From assembly GCA_964456255.1 (NCBI GenBank), contig CAYWDZ010000043.1, positions 1-18,504 on the forward strand: a stretch of DNA of 18,504 nt. The letters run 5' to 3'. Under the pieces are notes generated by a model. That model did no database searches. It worked only from the letters and a program-made list of their open reading frames with translations, and was not told the DNA's origin. Shown piece after piece: positions 6,050-12,018 of the stretch. Position numbers and translations under genes: made by a program. Origin of the DNA: ZC4RG30 sp964456255. GTDB lineage: Bacteria; Pseudomonadota; Gammaproteobacteria; Steroidobacterales; Steroidobacteraceae. Within the stretch, counting starts at the first letter, position 1. Every line of letters starts with the position of its first letter.

Positions 6050-8164
6050 TTGAAACAGATTGTCCCGTTCCCGCTGCCGCATCGCGTGCTGAACGCAGGT
6101 GGCGGCATGGAAGTCGAGCGCGCGCGTGGCGCCATCGCGCTGGCCGTTGCCGTCGCTTTCGCCGCACCCGCTGCTGCCCAGCAGTCCACCGACGCTTTGA
6201 CTGAAGTTGTTGTTACCGCATCCCGGATGTCTTCCCCACTGACGGTGCAGACCGACCCGCACCAGCCGCGCCAGCCCTTGCCGGCGCACGACGGAGCGGA
6301 TTACCTGAAGACCATTCCCGGGTTCTCCAGCATCCGCAAGGGCGGCACCGACGGCGACCCGGTATTCCGCGGCATGGCCGCCTCGCGCGTGAACATCTCG
6401 ATGGATGGCGAGCAGGTACTGGGTGGTTGCGGCATGCGCATGGATCCACCGACCGCATACATCTACCCGGAGGCCTACGACAGTATCGTCGTGATCAAGG
6501 GTCCGCAGTCGGTACTGGATGGTCCGGGCAATTCCGCGGCCACGGTGCGTTTCGAGTCGCAGCCACCGGCATTTGATGACCGGCACTGGCAGGCGCTGGG
6601 CAGCGTGCTTGGCGCCACGGCCAGCCGCAGCGACCTGGTGGCTGACGTCGCGGCGGGCAACTCCGCGATGTATGCGCGCCTGAATGGCACGCGTGCGAAG
6701 GCCGACGACTACTCCGACGGCGCGGGCAATGACGTGCACGCCGCCTACGAACGCTGGAGCACGAAGCTGGCACTGGGCTGGCGCCCATCAGGCGAGAGCC
6801 TCGTGGAGCTGAGCGGCGCATTGTCCGACGGCCACGCCGCCTATGCGGACCGCGCGATGGATGGCGCGAAGTTCAGTCGCAGCAATGTGGGGCTGCGCAC
6901 CGAGTTCGCGCTGGGCGGTGACGCGCTGAAAAGCGTGGAGGCGCAGGCGTACTACAACTACGTCGACCACGTGATGGACAACTACAGCGAGCGCGACTTC
7001 ATGCCGTCGATGATGATGCCGAACCCCTCGGCCAGTAATCCCGACCGGCGCACCACCGGCGCCCGCGTGGCGCTGAAGCTGGCAGGTCCGATGCACCTGA
7101 CCGCGACCGTGGGCCTGGATCACCAGCAGAACCGGCATCGCAATCGTTCCACGATGAACGAGACCATGATGCCCTACGAGGACATGGCGCGGGTCACCGA
7201 CGCGCGCTTCCGGAACACGGGTGTGTTCGGTGAAGCCACGCTGCCTGTTGCCGATGCCTCGCGCGTGGTCGCCGGCTTGCGCGCCGACCGCTGGCAGGCC
7301 ACGGACGAGCGCGCCACGGTCTCCATGGGAATGATGGGTTCCATGCCCAATCCCACCGCAGGGCTCACGCGCCACAAGACACTGGTGGGCGGCTTCGCGC
7401 GCTTCGAGCACGAGCTCGTCGACCAGGGCACGACGCTGTATGCCGGCGTGGGCCACGTGGAACGCTTCCCGGATTACTGGGAACTGGTGGGCATGGGCCG
7501 CCAGGGAACGGACTCGGTCAGCGCCTTCGAGACCCGTCCAGAGCGCACCACGCAGCTCGACATCGGCGCCGTGCACAAGGCCGGCGCGCTGCAGCTGTCG
7601 GTGTCGGCCTTCGCCAGCCGCATCGAGGACTACATCCTGATCCAGACCAACTACCCGAAGGGCATGTCCGTTGCCGACGTTTCGCGCAATGTCGACGCGC
7701 GCACCGTCGGCGCCGAAGCCGATGCCGCATGGTCGGTGAACAGCCAGCTGCAGCTGACCGGCACGCTGGCCTACACGCGCGGGCACAACATCACTGATGG
7801 CGGTCCGCTGGCGCAGATGCCGCCGCTGGAGGCACGCTTCGGCGCGGAATACACGCTGGGCTCGTGGCACGCGGGTCTGCTGGTGAGGCACGCCGCGAAG
7901 CAGGATCGCGTCGCAGTGAACCAGGGCAATGTGGTGGGCCAGGACATCGGCACCTCGCCTGGCTTCACGGTGGTGTCGCTGAACGCGGCAGTGCAGCTGC
8001 CGCGCGGCGTGTCGATCTCCGCGGGCATCGACAACCTGCTGGATCGCAACTACGCCGAGCACCTGTCGCGCGCCGGCGCGATGCTCGCCGGCTACCCGCA
8101 GACCACGCGCGTGAACGAGCCGGGCCGCACCTTCTGGCTGCGCGCCGGGCTCGATCTGCGCTGA
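6050..8164 (+). CDS. oprC: TonB-dependent copper receptor, OprC/NosA type
   Basis: This 704-residue outer-membrane receptor has a signal sequence ending AAPAAAQQ, a TonB-box-like stretch TEVVVTASRM, a plug domain (DYLKTIPGFSSIRKGG, DPVFRGM, VVIKGPQSVLDGPGNSAATV) and a 22-stranded barrel ending in an aromatic-rich FWLRAGLDLR. The plug has GGCGMRM, giving Cys127-xxx-Met131. The barrel has DHVMDNYS, giving His307-x-Met309. Together these form the CxxxM...HxM copper site described for Pseudomonas OprC, with what I recall as the same 180-residue Cys-to-His spacing. It therefore probably imports copper ions across the outer membrane using TonB energy. The start is TTG at 6050, supported by AGGAG at 6038-6042. 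ATG at 6107, with AGGTGG before it, is a credible alternative giving a shorter signal peptide. It follows the Met-rich DUF2946-type gene. Confidence 0.92.
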   Translation: MKQIVPFPLPHRVLNAGGGMEVERARGAIALAVAVAFAAPAAAQQSTDALTEVVVTASRMSSPLTVQTDPHQPRQPLPAHDGADYLKTIPGFSSIRKGGTDGDPVFRGMAASRVNISMDGEQVLGGCGMRMDPPTAYIYPEAYDSIVVIKGPQSVLDGPGNSAATVRFESQPPAFDDRHWQALGSVLGATASRSDLVADVAAGNSAMYARLNGTRAKADDYSDGAGNDVHAAYERWSTKLALGWRPSGESLVELSGALSDGHAAYADRAMDGAKFSRSNVGLRTEFALGGDALKSVEAQAYYNYVDHVMDNYSERDFMPSMMMPNPSASNPDRRTTGARVALKLAGPMHLTATVGLDHQQNRHRNRSTMNETMMPYEDMARVTDARFRNTGVFGEATLPVADASRVVAGLRADRWQATDERATVSMGMMGSMPNPTAGLTRHKTLVGGFARFEHELVDQGTTLYAGVGHVERFPDYWELVGMGRQGTDSVSAFETRPERTTQLDIGAVHKAGALQLSVSAFASRIEDYILIQTNYPKGMSVADVSRNVDARTVGAEADAAWSVNSQLQLTGTLAYTRGHNITDGGPLAQMPPLEARFGAEYTLGSWHAGLLVRHAAKQDRVAVNQGNVVGQDIGTSPGFTVVSLNAAVQLPRGVSISAGIDNLLDRNYAEHLSRAGAMLAGYPQTTRVNEPGRTFWLRAGLDLR

Positions 8165-8181
8165 GATGGCTGGGACCACGG

Positions 8182-8202
8182 ACAGCCGCCATCGCGGGCT
8201 GT
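8182..8202. other. Small hairpin downstream of the copper receptor
   Basis: ACAGCC (8182-8187) pairs with GGCTGT (8197-8202) around a 9-nt loop, 18 bp after the receptor stop. It is short and has no T-tract. It may add to the stronger hairpin just downstream in separating the convergent transcripts. Confidence 0.3.
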
Positions 8203-8218
8203 GACGCTGGCATTTCCG

Positions 8219-8242
8219 CCCCGCGGCGCCATCGCCGCGGGG
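8219..8242. terminator. Strong GC hairpin between convergent copper receptor and SCO genes
   Basis: CCCCGCGGCG pairs perfectly with CGCCGCGGGG over 10 bp around the tetraloop CCAT. It lies midway in the 142-bp gap between the convergent receptor and SCO genes, where a bidirectional transcription stop is expected. No T-tract follows in either direction, so intrinsic termination is plausible but not typical. A second small palindrome, GTCGC-TCGC-GCGAC (8288-8301), sits 5 bp past the SCO stop. Confidence 0.5.
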
Positions 8243-8306
8243 TGGACTGCAGTCCGGCCGGAAGTCGCAGTTTGTGGAATACGGGAAGTCGCTCGCGCGA
8301 CCCCGG

Positions 8307-8873
8307 TCACGAATCCGCGGCCAGAATGCGCTTCAGACCAGCCGTGATCTCATCCACGGTCGCGTCATAGGAGAACAGCATCCGTGCCCTGCCGGCAGGG
8401 TCCAGTGCGTACAGCGTGGTGCTGTGTGCAATCGTGTACTTCGCTTCGGACTCCGGCGTCGGAACGATTTCGTAGGAAGCTCCGTATTGCGCGACCACCT
8501 TGTCGATCTCGGCCTTCGTTCCGGTCAGGCCAAGCGCGTCGATGCGGAAGTAGGACAGATCCTCCTTCAGGATCTGGGGTGTATCCCGTTCGGGATCAAC
8601 CGAGATGTAAAGCGTCTTGACCCGCTCAGCGTCCTTGCCGAGCTTCTTGTAGACAGCCGACAGTTTCGAAAGCGTCGTGGGACAGGCATCCGGACACGAC
8701 GCGTAGCCGAAGAAGACAAGTACCGCCTTGCCGCGCAGCGAAGACAGCTGGAACGGCTGGTTGTCGTGATCGGTCAGCGCAAAGTCGCCGCCGATTGACA
8801 GGACGGGAAGTTCTTCCTTCCGCTGGCATCCGATGCAGGCCAGCACAACCAGCCCAAGAATGATTCCACGCAC
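8307..8873 (-). CDS. SCO1/SenC family copper chaperone for cytochrome oxidase
   Basis: This 188-residue thioredoxin-fold protein starts with a lipoprotein-type signal (ILGLVVLACIGC; acylated Cys13 or Cys16), so it is probably anchored to the inner membrane on the periplasmic side. The SCO copper motif is complete: GYASCPDACP supplies Cys60 and Cys64, and TIAHSTTLY supplies His150. VDPERDTP is also typical. SCO proteins deliver copper to, or reduce the thiols of, the CuA site of cytochrome oxidase subunit II. The start is GTG at 8873, with GGAGG (about 8883-8887) upstream. It lies 26 bp after the PCu(A)C gene and is the last gene of a cytochrome c / PCu(A)C / SCO operon. These two chaperone classes act together in CuA assembly. 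Its length is normal for the family. Confidence 0.93.
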   Translation of the reverse strand: MRGIILGLVVLACIGCQRKEELPVLSIGGDFALTDHDNQPFQLSSLRGKAVLVFFGYASCPDACPTTLSKLSAVYKKLGKDAERVKTLYISVDPERDTPQILKEDLSYFRIDALGLTGTKAEIDKVVAQYGASYEIVPTPESEAKYTIAHSTTLYALDPAGRARMLFSYDATVDEITAGLKRILAADS

Positions 8874-8899
8874 GGTGGCGCCTCCAGGTCTTCCGGTGA

Positions 8900-9421
8900 C
8901 TACTGCGGGGCACGCACGCTTGCCGTTACCGGCACCGTGGAGCCATCGTCCAGCTTGAGCGTGAAGCTCACCTTGCCGCCCTCGGCGAGCTTCGACTTCA
9001 GGCCGAACAGCATCAGGTGATAGCCATTGGGTGCCAGCGTGGCCTTGCCGCGAGCGGGCACGTCGATCTTTGCCACGGGCATCATCGTCATCATCGAGGC
9101 GCCCTTTGACATGCCGGCCATGCCTTCATGGTCCATCCCTGCCATGCCGTCCGGCTTTGCGGGAGTCGTCATCTTCATCTCGTGCAATTCGACTTTTCCG
9201 ACATCCGGCGAGCTGACCGAAACAACGGACCGCGCGCTGGCGCCCTTGTTCTCGATCACCATGTAGGCGGCCGTTTCCGTCCTGGAAGCCGCGGGCATCC
9301 GAACCCACGCGTCGTGCACGACGACATCGGGATTGTCCGCGGCGAGCGCCGTGCCGGACATTCCGCCGGCCCCGAGCAACGCGATGATCCCCAGACCGAT
9401 ACCACGAATACTGGCCTTCAC
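8900..9421 (-). CDS. PCu(A)C copper chaperone with Met-rich insertion
   Basis: This 173-residue periplasmic protein has a signal peptide ending ALAA near residue 28. The PCu(A)C copper ligands are present: His80 in VELHEM, Met113 in MMPV, and His135/Met137 in GYHLMLFGL. Met113 to His135 keeps the canonical 21-residue gap. The first gap (His80 to Met113) is 32 residues instead of about 10. The extra segment contains DGMAGMDHEGMAGMSKG, rich in Met and His, which suggests additional copper-binding capacity. The family binds Cu(I)/Cu(II) in the periplasm and passes it to SCO and the CuA centre, or to other oxidases. The start is GTG at 9421 with GGAGG at 9431-9435. It lies 14 bp after the cytochrome c gene and 26 bp before the SCO gene in one operon. 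Confidence 0.93.
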   Translation of the reverse strand: MKASIRGIGLGIIALLGAGGMSGTALAADNPDVVVHDAWVRMPAASRTETAAYMVIENKGASARSVVSVSSPDVGKVELHEMKMTTPAKPDGMAGMDHEGMAGMSKGASMMTMMPVAKIDVPARGKATLAPNGYHLMLFGLKSKLAEGGKVSFTLKLDDGSTVPVTASVRAPQ

Positions 9422-9435
9422 GATTGAATCCTCCG

Positions 9436-9822
9436 TCAGTTTTTTGGCTTGCTCAAGGAGAGAATGTACTGTGCCAGAGACCGCCGCTCGGTCTTCGACA
9501 GATGATCGAACTTCGGCATGGCCAGGTAGTGATGGTTGGCCTGCAGCTCGGGCCAGTAATGATCCACCGCGATGCCTTCGGCCAGCATTTTGGCGATGGC
9601 GGCTTCGGTGGAGCCCCTCTTGAACTTGGACGACTCGCGGAGGTCAGCCGGCGGCACGTGCAGAATCTTGCGCGCGCCCCCGTCTCCCTTCCCGTACAGG
9701 CCGTGGCAGATGATGCAGCCGTTGTCTTCATACAGCTTCCGCCCTTCAGCCACAGATGGCCCTGCCTGAGCGTTCGCCACAATCAGTACGGCCACCAATC
9801 CGAGGACGCCTCGAGATACCAC
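9436..9822 (-). CDS. Small periplasmic class I cytochrome c
   Basis: This 128-residue protein has a signal peptide (GVLGLVAVLIVANAQA, cleavage near residue 20). One haem c motif, CIICH, lies at residues 36-40, followed by GLYGKGDGG. The likely axial methionine is Met101 in YLAMPKF, and the protein ends in a helix (ERRSLAQYILSL). This is the plan of a soluble monohaem electron carrier. It is the first gene of the operon with PCu(A)C and SCO, so it may donate electrons to a copper oxidase or keep SCO/PCu(A)C thiols and copper reduced. Both roles are inference. The start is GTG at 9822, with ACAGGTG (about 9828-9834) as ribosome binding site. The start lies 68 bp from a TGCGAC-N5-GTCGCA inverted repeat shared with the divergent sensor-kinase gene. 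Confidence 0.88.
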   Translation of the reverse strand: MVSRGVLGLVAVLIVANAQAGPSVAEGRKLYEDNGCIICHGLYGKGDGGARKILHVPPADLRESSKFKRGSTEAAIAKMLAEGIAVDHYWPELQANHHYLAMPKFDHLSKTERRSLAQYILSLSKPKN

Positions 9823-9857
9823 AGCGACACCTGTTCAGCCGGTTTCGGCCTCGCCCG

Positions 9858-9863
9858 AGGTTA
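9858..9863 (-). promoter_or_regulatory. Possible -10 element of the cytochrome c / PCu(A)C / SCO operon
   Basis: On the minus strand TGCTAACCT contains an extended -10-like TGnTAACCT. There is no good -35 hexamer at 16-18 bp, as might be expected of an activator-dependent promoter. It would start transcription about 28 nt before the cytochrome c GTG and place the inverted repeat (9890-9906) at about -47. The call is weak. Confidence 0.25.
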
Positions 9864-9889
9864 GCATCGGACTGCGGCAACACACCACC

Positions 9890-9906
9890 TGCGACAATTT
9901 GTCGCA
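9890..9906. promoter_or_regulatory. Inverted repeat TGCGAC-N5-GTCGCA, likely RegA/PrrA-type operator (site 1)
   Basis: TGCGACAATTTGTCGCA has 8-bp perfect arms around one central base. It lies between the divergent cytochrome c operon and the sensor-kinase gene. RegA/PrrA-type regulators are known to bind two GCGNC/GNCGC blocks with a variable gap, which this fits exactly (GCGAC, 5 bp, GTCGC). An identical pair of arms with the same gap occurs at 11907-11923. As it is upstream of both flanking genes, a terminator explanation is unlikely. Confidence 0.65.
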
Positions 9907-9975
9907 TGCCCGGATGGGAATTCGCAAGCACGGCGCAAGATCCAACCTTCGTGGCAGACGCAACGGATTGGCGCG

Positions 9976-11295
9976 ATGATCGGCCCGATCTCCCAACCTG
10001 ACGCCCCCGCAATGACGACTTCCGCCCACCTGCACGACCCAACCGTCCGCGACACGGGCGATCCATCCATGGCGAACCCCACCGGGTCCGCGTTGCTCAG
10101 GCTGCTGTGCAACCTGCGCTGGCTGGCGGTTGCCGGGCAGGCCCTGACAGTTGCGGTGGTGACCGGCCCCATGCAGATCGCACTTCCCGCTGCTCCGCTG
10201 TGGGCGGGCATTGCGGCACTGGCGATCTTCAATCTCCACGCCTCCTGGCGCGTTCGCCGGGGCGGCAGCCCGGGGGAAGCGGCGATCTTCGGTCATCTGC
10301 TGGTGGATATCGTCGTGCTGGCCTGGCAGGTGGGCTGGAGCGGGGGCATCGAGAATCCGTTCTCGTCGCTGTTCCTGCTGCCGATGGCGTTGTCGATCCT
10401 CGCGCTGCCGGGGCGGTGGGTGTGGGCGGTGGCCGGCGCGAGCGTGCTCGGTTTCGCTGTCTCCGCGCTGCTGGCGCGACCGTTGCCGCATGTGCATGGC
10501 GCCTTCGGCGATGCGTTCAACCTCCACAAGTTCGGGATGCTGGTGAGTTTCGTGATCGCCGCGGCCGTGGTGCTGATCTTCTTCACGCGCATTGCCGCCG
10601 CGTGGCGCCACAGCGAGCGCAGGCTGGCCCGGCTGCAGGAACGGTTCGCGCGCAACGAGGGCATCATCGCGCTGGCGACCCACGCGGCGTCGGTGGCCCA
10701 TGAGTTGAACACGCCGCTCGGCACGTTGACGCTGATGGTGGAGGACCTCGCCGCCGAGGCGACCACCCCTGCGCAGCGCGAGGACTGCGCCACCATGCGC
10801 GCGCTGCTCGAGACCTGCCGCGACAGCGTGCGCGAACTGGCCAGGCCCGCCGAGACGAGCTATGGCGGGGGCCCCATCGCGCGCGTGATCGAGCGTTGGC
10901 AACTGGTGCGCCCGGCCATCGAGCTGCGAGTGAGCGGCTCGACCGACCTCGCCCCGACGATCGACCCCGCTGTCGGACACCTGCTTCAGGCCCTGCTCAA
11001 CAACGCCGCGGATGCCAGCGAACAGGCCGGCACGGAACGGGTCGACCTGCACATCGAGGCCAGCGCGACGCAGCTGCGCGCTTCCATCCGCGACTATGGC
11101 GCCGGGCTGGCGCACGCCCCAACGGTGTTGCCCGGCACGCTGTTCAGGAGCACCAAGCCCGGCGGGCTCGGCGTGGGCCTGGTGCTTTCGCATGCCACCA
11201 TCGAACGGCTGGGCGGGACGCTTTCGATGCAGGCGGCACCAGACGGTCCCGGCGTGGTGGTGTCGTTCGAGCTTCCGGTGGGCCAGCCGGCATGA
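9976..11295 (+). CDS. regB: RegB/PrrB-type redox sensor histidine kinase
   Basis: This protein has up to 439 residues. The N-terminal half has about six transmembrane helices and contains GGIENPF (residues 123-129), matching the quinone-sensing GGxxNPF segment of RegB/PrrB/ActS sensors. The H-box is AHELNTPLGTL with phospho-acceptor His242. Asn-box LLNNAADAS, DYGAGL and GGLGVGLVLSHATIERLGG form the ATP-binding domain. Cys281 (in ETCRDSV), 39 residues after the His, lies near where RegB carries its redox-active cysteine. These kinases read the quinone pool and redox state and control respiratory and photosynthetic genes. Start choice is uncertain. ATG at 9976, 10012 and 10069 are all in frame without a clear ribosome binding site, and 10069 begins just before the first helix. 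The stop overlaps the regulator start by 4 bp (ATGA). Confidence 0.88.
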   Translation: MIGPISQPDAPAMTTSAHLHDPTVRDTGDPSMANPTGSALLRLLCNLRWLAVAGQALTVAVVTGPMQIALPAAPLWAGIAALAIFNLHASWRVRRGGSPGEAAIFGHLLVDIVVLAWQVGWSGGIENPFSSLFLLPMALSILALPGRWVWAVAGASVLGFAVSALLARPLPHVHGAFGDAFNLHKFGMLVSFVIAAAVVLIFFTRIAAAWRHSERRLARLQERFARNEGIIALATHAASVAHELNTPLGTLTLMVEDLAAEATTPAQREDCATMRALLETCRDSVRELARPAETSYGGGPIARVIERWQLVRPAIELRVSGSTDLAPTIDPAVGHLLQALLNNAADASEQAGTERVDLHIEASATQLRASIRDYGAGLAHAPTVLPGTLFRSTKPGGLGVGLVLSHATIERLGGTLSMQAAPDGPGVVVSFELPVGQPA

Positions 11296-11852
11296 GCGAA
11301 CCTGACCACACCAGCCTGGGGCTGCTGATTGACGACAACCTGCTGTACCTGAAGACGCTGCAACGTTCGCTGCAGAAGCGCGGCCACGCCACCGTCATCG
11401 CGCAGACATTCGCCGAGGCGCTGGCCGCCGCGCAGCTGCATCGTCCGGACTTCGCGCTGATCGACCTCCGGCTCGGCAACGATTCGGGGCTCGGCCTGAT
11501 CGAGCCGCTGCGGGCCGTGCGTGAGGACATGCGCATCCTGCTGGTCACGGGTTACGCCAGTGTCGCGACCGCAGTCGAGGCGATCAAGCGCGGCGCGGAC
11601 AACTACCTCATGAAACCGGTGACCGCCGAGGCCATCCTGAAGGCGCTGGCCGACGAAGCGGACACGCCGGAGTCGCAGGCCACGATGGTCCCGTTGTCGC
11701 GCGTCGAATGGGAGCATATCCAGCAGGCGCTCAGCGAGACCAGCGGCAACGTCTCGGCTGCTGCGCGCCTGCTCGGCATGCATCGCCGCTCGCTGCAACG
11801 AAAACTGGCCAAGAGACCGGGGCCGGAGCGAAATCCGGATGACGAATCGTGA
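11292..11852 (+). CDS. regA: RegA/PrrA/ActR-type response regulator
   Basis: This 186-residue protein has a receiver domain with acidic pocket IDDN (Asp14, Asp15), phospho-acceptor Asp58 in FALIDLRLG, a Thr in LLVTGY and a Lys in NYLMKPV. A proline-containing linker leads to a Fis-type helix-turn-helix (RVEWEHIQQAL, GNVSAAARLLGMHRRSLQRKLAKRP). That C-terminus is the hallmark of the RegA/PrrA/ActR/RegR family, global redox regulators of respiration, electron transport and carbon/nitrogen metabolism. The gene overlaps the sensor kinase by 4 bp (ATGA), so the pair is translationally coupled and cognate. The sites it would recognise (GCGNC/GNCGC blocks) occur on both sides of the pair at 9890-9906 and 11907-11923, suggesting control of the flanking copper and cytochrome genes and perhaps of itself. 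Confidence 0.93.
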   Translation: MSEPDHTSLGLLIDDNLLYLKTLQRSLQKRGHATVIAQTFAEALAAAQLHRPDFALIDLRLGNDSGLGLIEPLRAVREDMRILLVTGYASVATAVEAIKRGADNYLMKPVTAEAILKALADEADTPESQATMVPLSRVEWEHIQQALSETSGNVSAAARLLGMHRRSLQRKLAKRPGPERNPDDES

Positions 11853-11879
11853 GGCGCGAGTCTCGATCACGTTGGCGCT

Positions 11880-11901
11880 GCTGAGCCCCGGCTGAGCCCC
11901 C
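11880..11901 (+). repeat. 11-bp tandem direct repeat upstream of the inverted repeat
   Basis: GCTGAGCCCCG (11880-11890) is followed directly by GCTGAGCCCCC (11891-11901), so 10 of 11 bases repeat at a spacing of about one helical turn. It lies just 5' of the inverted repeat at 11907-11923. It may be part of the same control region or a chance GC-rich repeat. Confidence 0.5.
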
Positions 11902-11906
11902 GGGGG

Positions 11907-11923
11907 TGCGACAAAGGGTCGCA
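11907..11923. promoter_or_regulatory. Inverted repeat TGCGAC-N5-GTCGCA, likely RegA/PrrA-type operator (site 2)
   Basis: TGCGACAAAGGGTCGCA has the same 6-bp arms and 5-bp gap as the site at 9890-9906, with a different centre. It lies 54 bp after the regulator stop and 95 bp before the PepSY gene start. The arms extend imperfectly (GGG...CCC with one G:U), so as RNA it could also form a hairpin ending the two-component transcript. No T-tract follows. The shared arms with a site that cannot be a terminator favour the operator reading. Confidence 0.6.
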
Positions 11924-11948
11924 TCCCGGCAGATCGGGCCGGCCCCCA

Positions 11949-11954
11949 GAATAC
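11949..11954 (+). promoter_or_regulatory. Possible -10 element of the PepSY/copper/TonB receptor operon
   Basis: GAATAC lies 25 bp after the inner edge of the inverted repeat at 11907-11923. This is almost the same distance as between site 1 and the -10-like sequence of the cytochrome c operon (26 bp). No -35 hexamer is visible, so activation by the regulator would be needed. The hexamer match is poor and this is only suggestive. Confidence 0.2.
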
Positions 11955-12018
11955 GCGCCACTCCAAAGACAACATGGCGCCCTGCCAGGCGCCTCGAGCT
12001 GAGCTGACCCTGGGTCCG

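Noticed and set aside
6788..8179. Long minus-strand open frame opposite the copper receptor
   Set aside because: It has no motifs and a His/Arg/Val-rich shadow composition. The plus strand encodes a complete TonB-dependent receptor.
8288..8301. GTCGC-N4-GCGAC as a third RegA-type site
   Set aside because: The half-sites are in the opposite order (GTCGC first), the gap is four, and it lies downstream of both convergent genes. A small 3'-end hairpin is the better explanation.
9835..11193. Long minus-strand open frame opposite the sensor kinase
   Set aside because: The composition is biased toward Gln, Arg and His with no domain. The opposite strand has all histidine kinase motifs.
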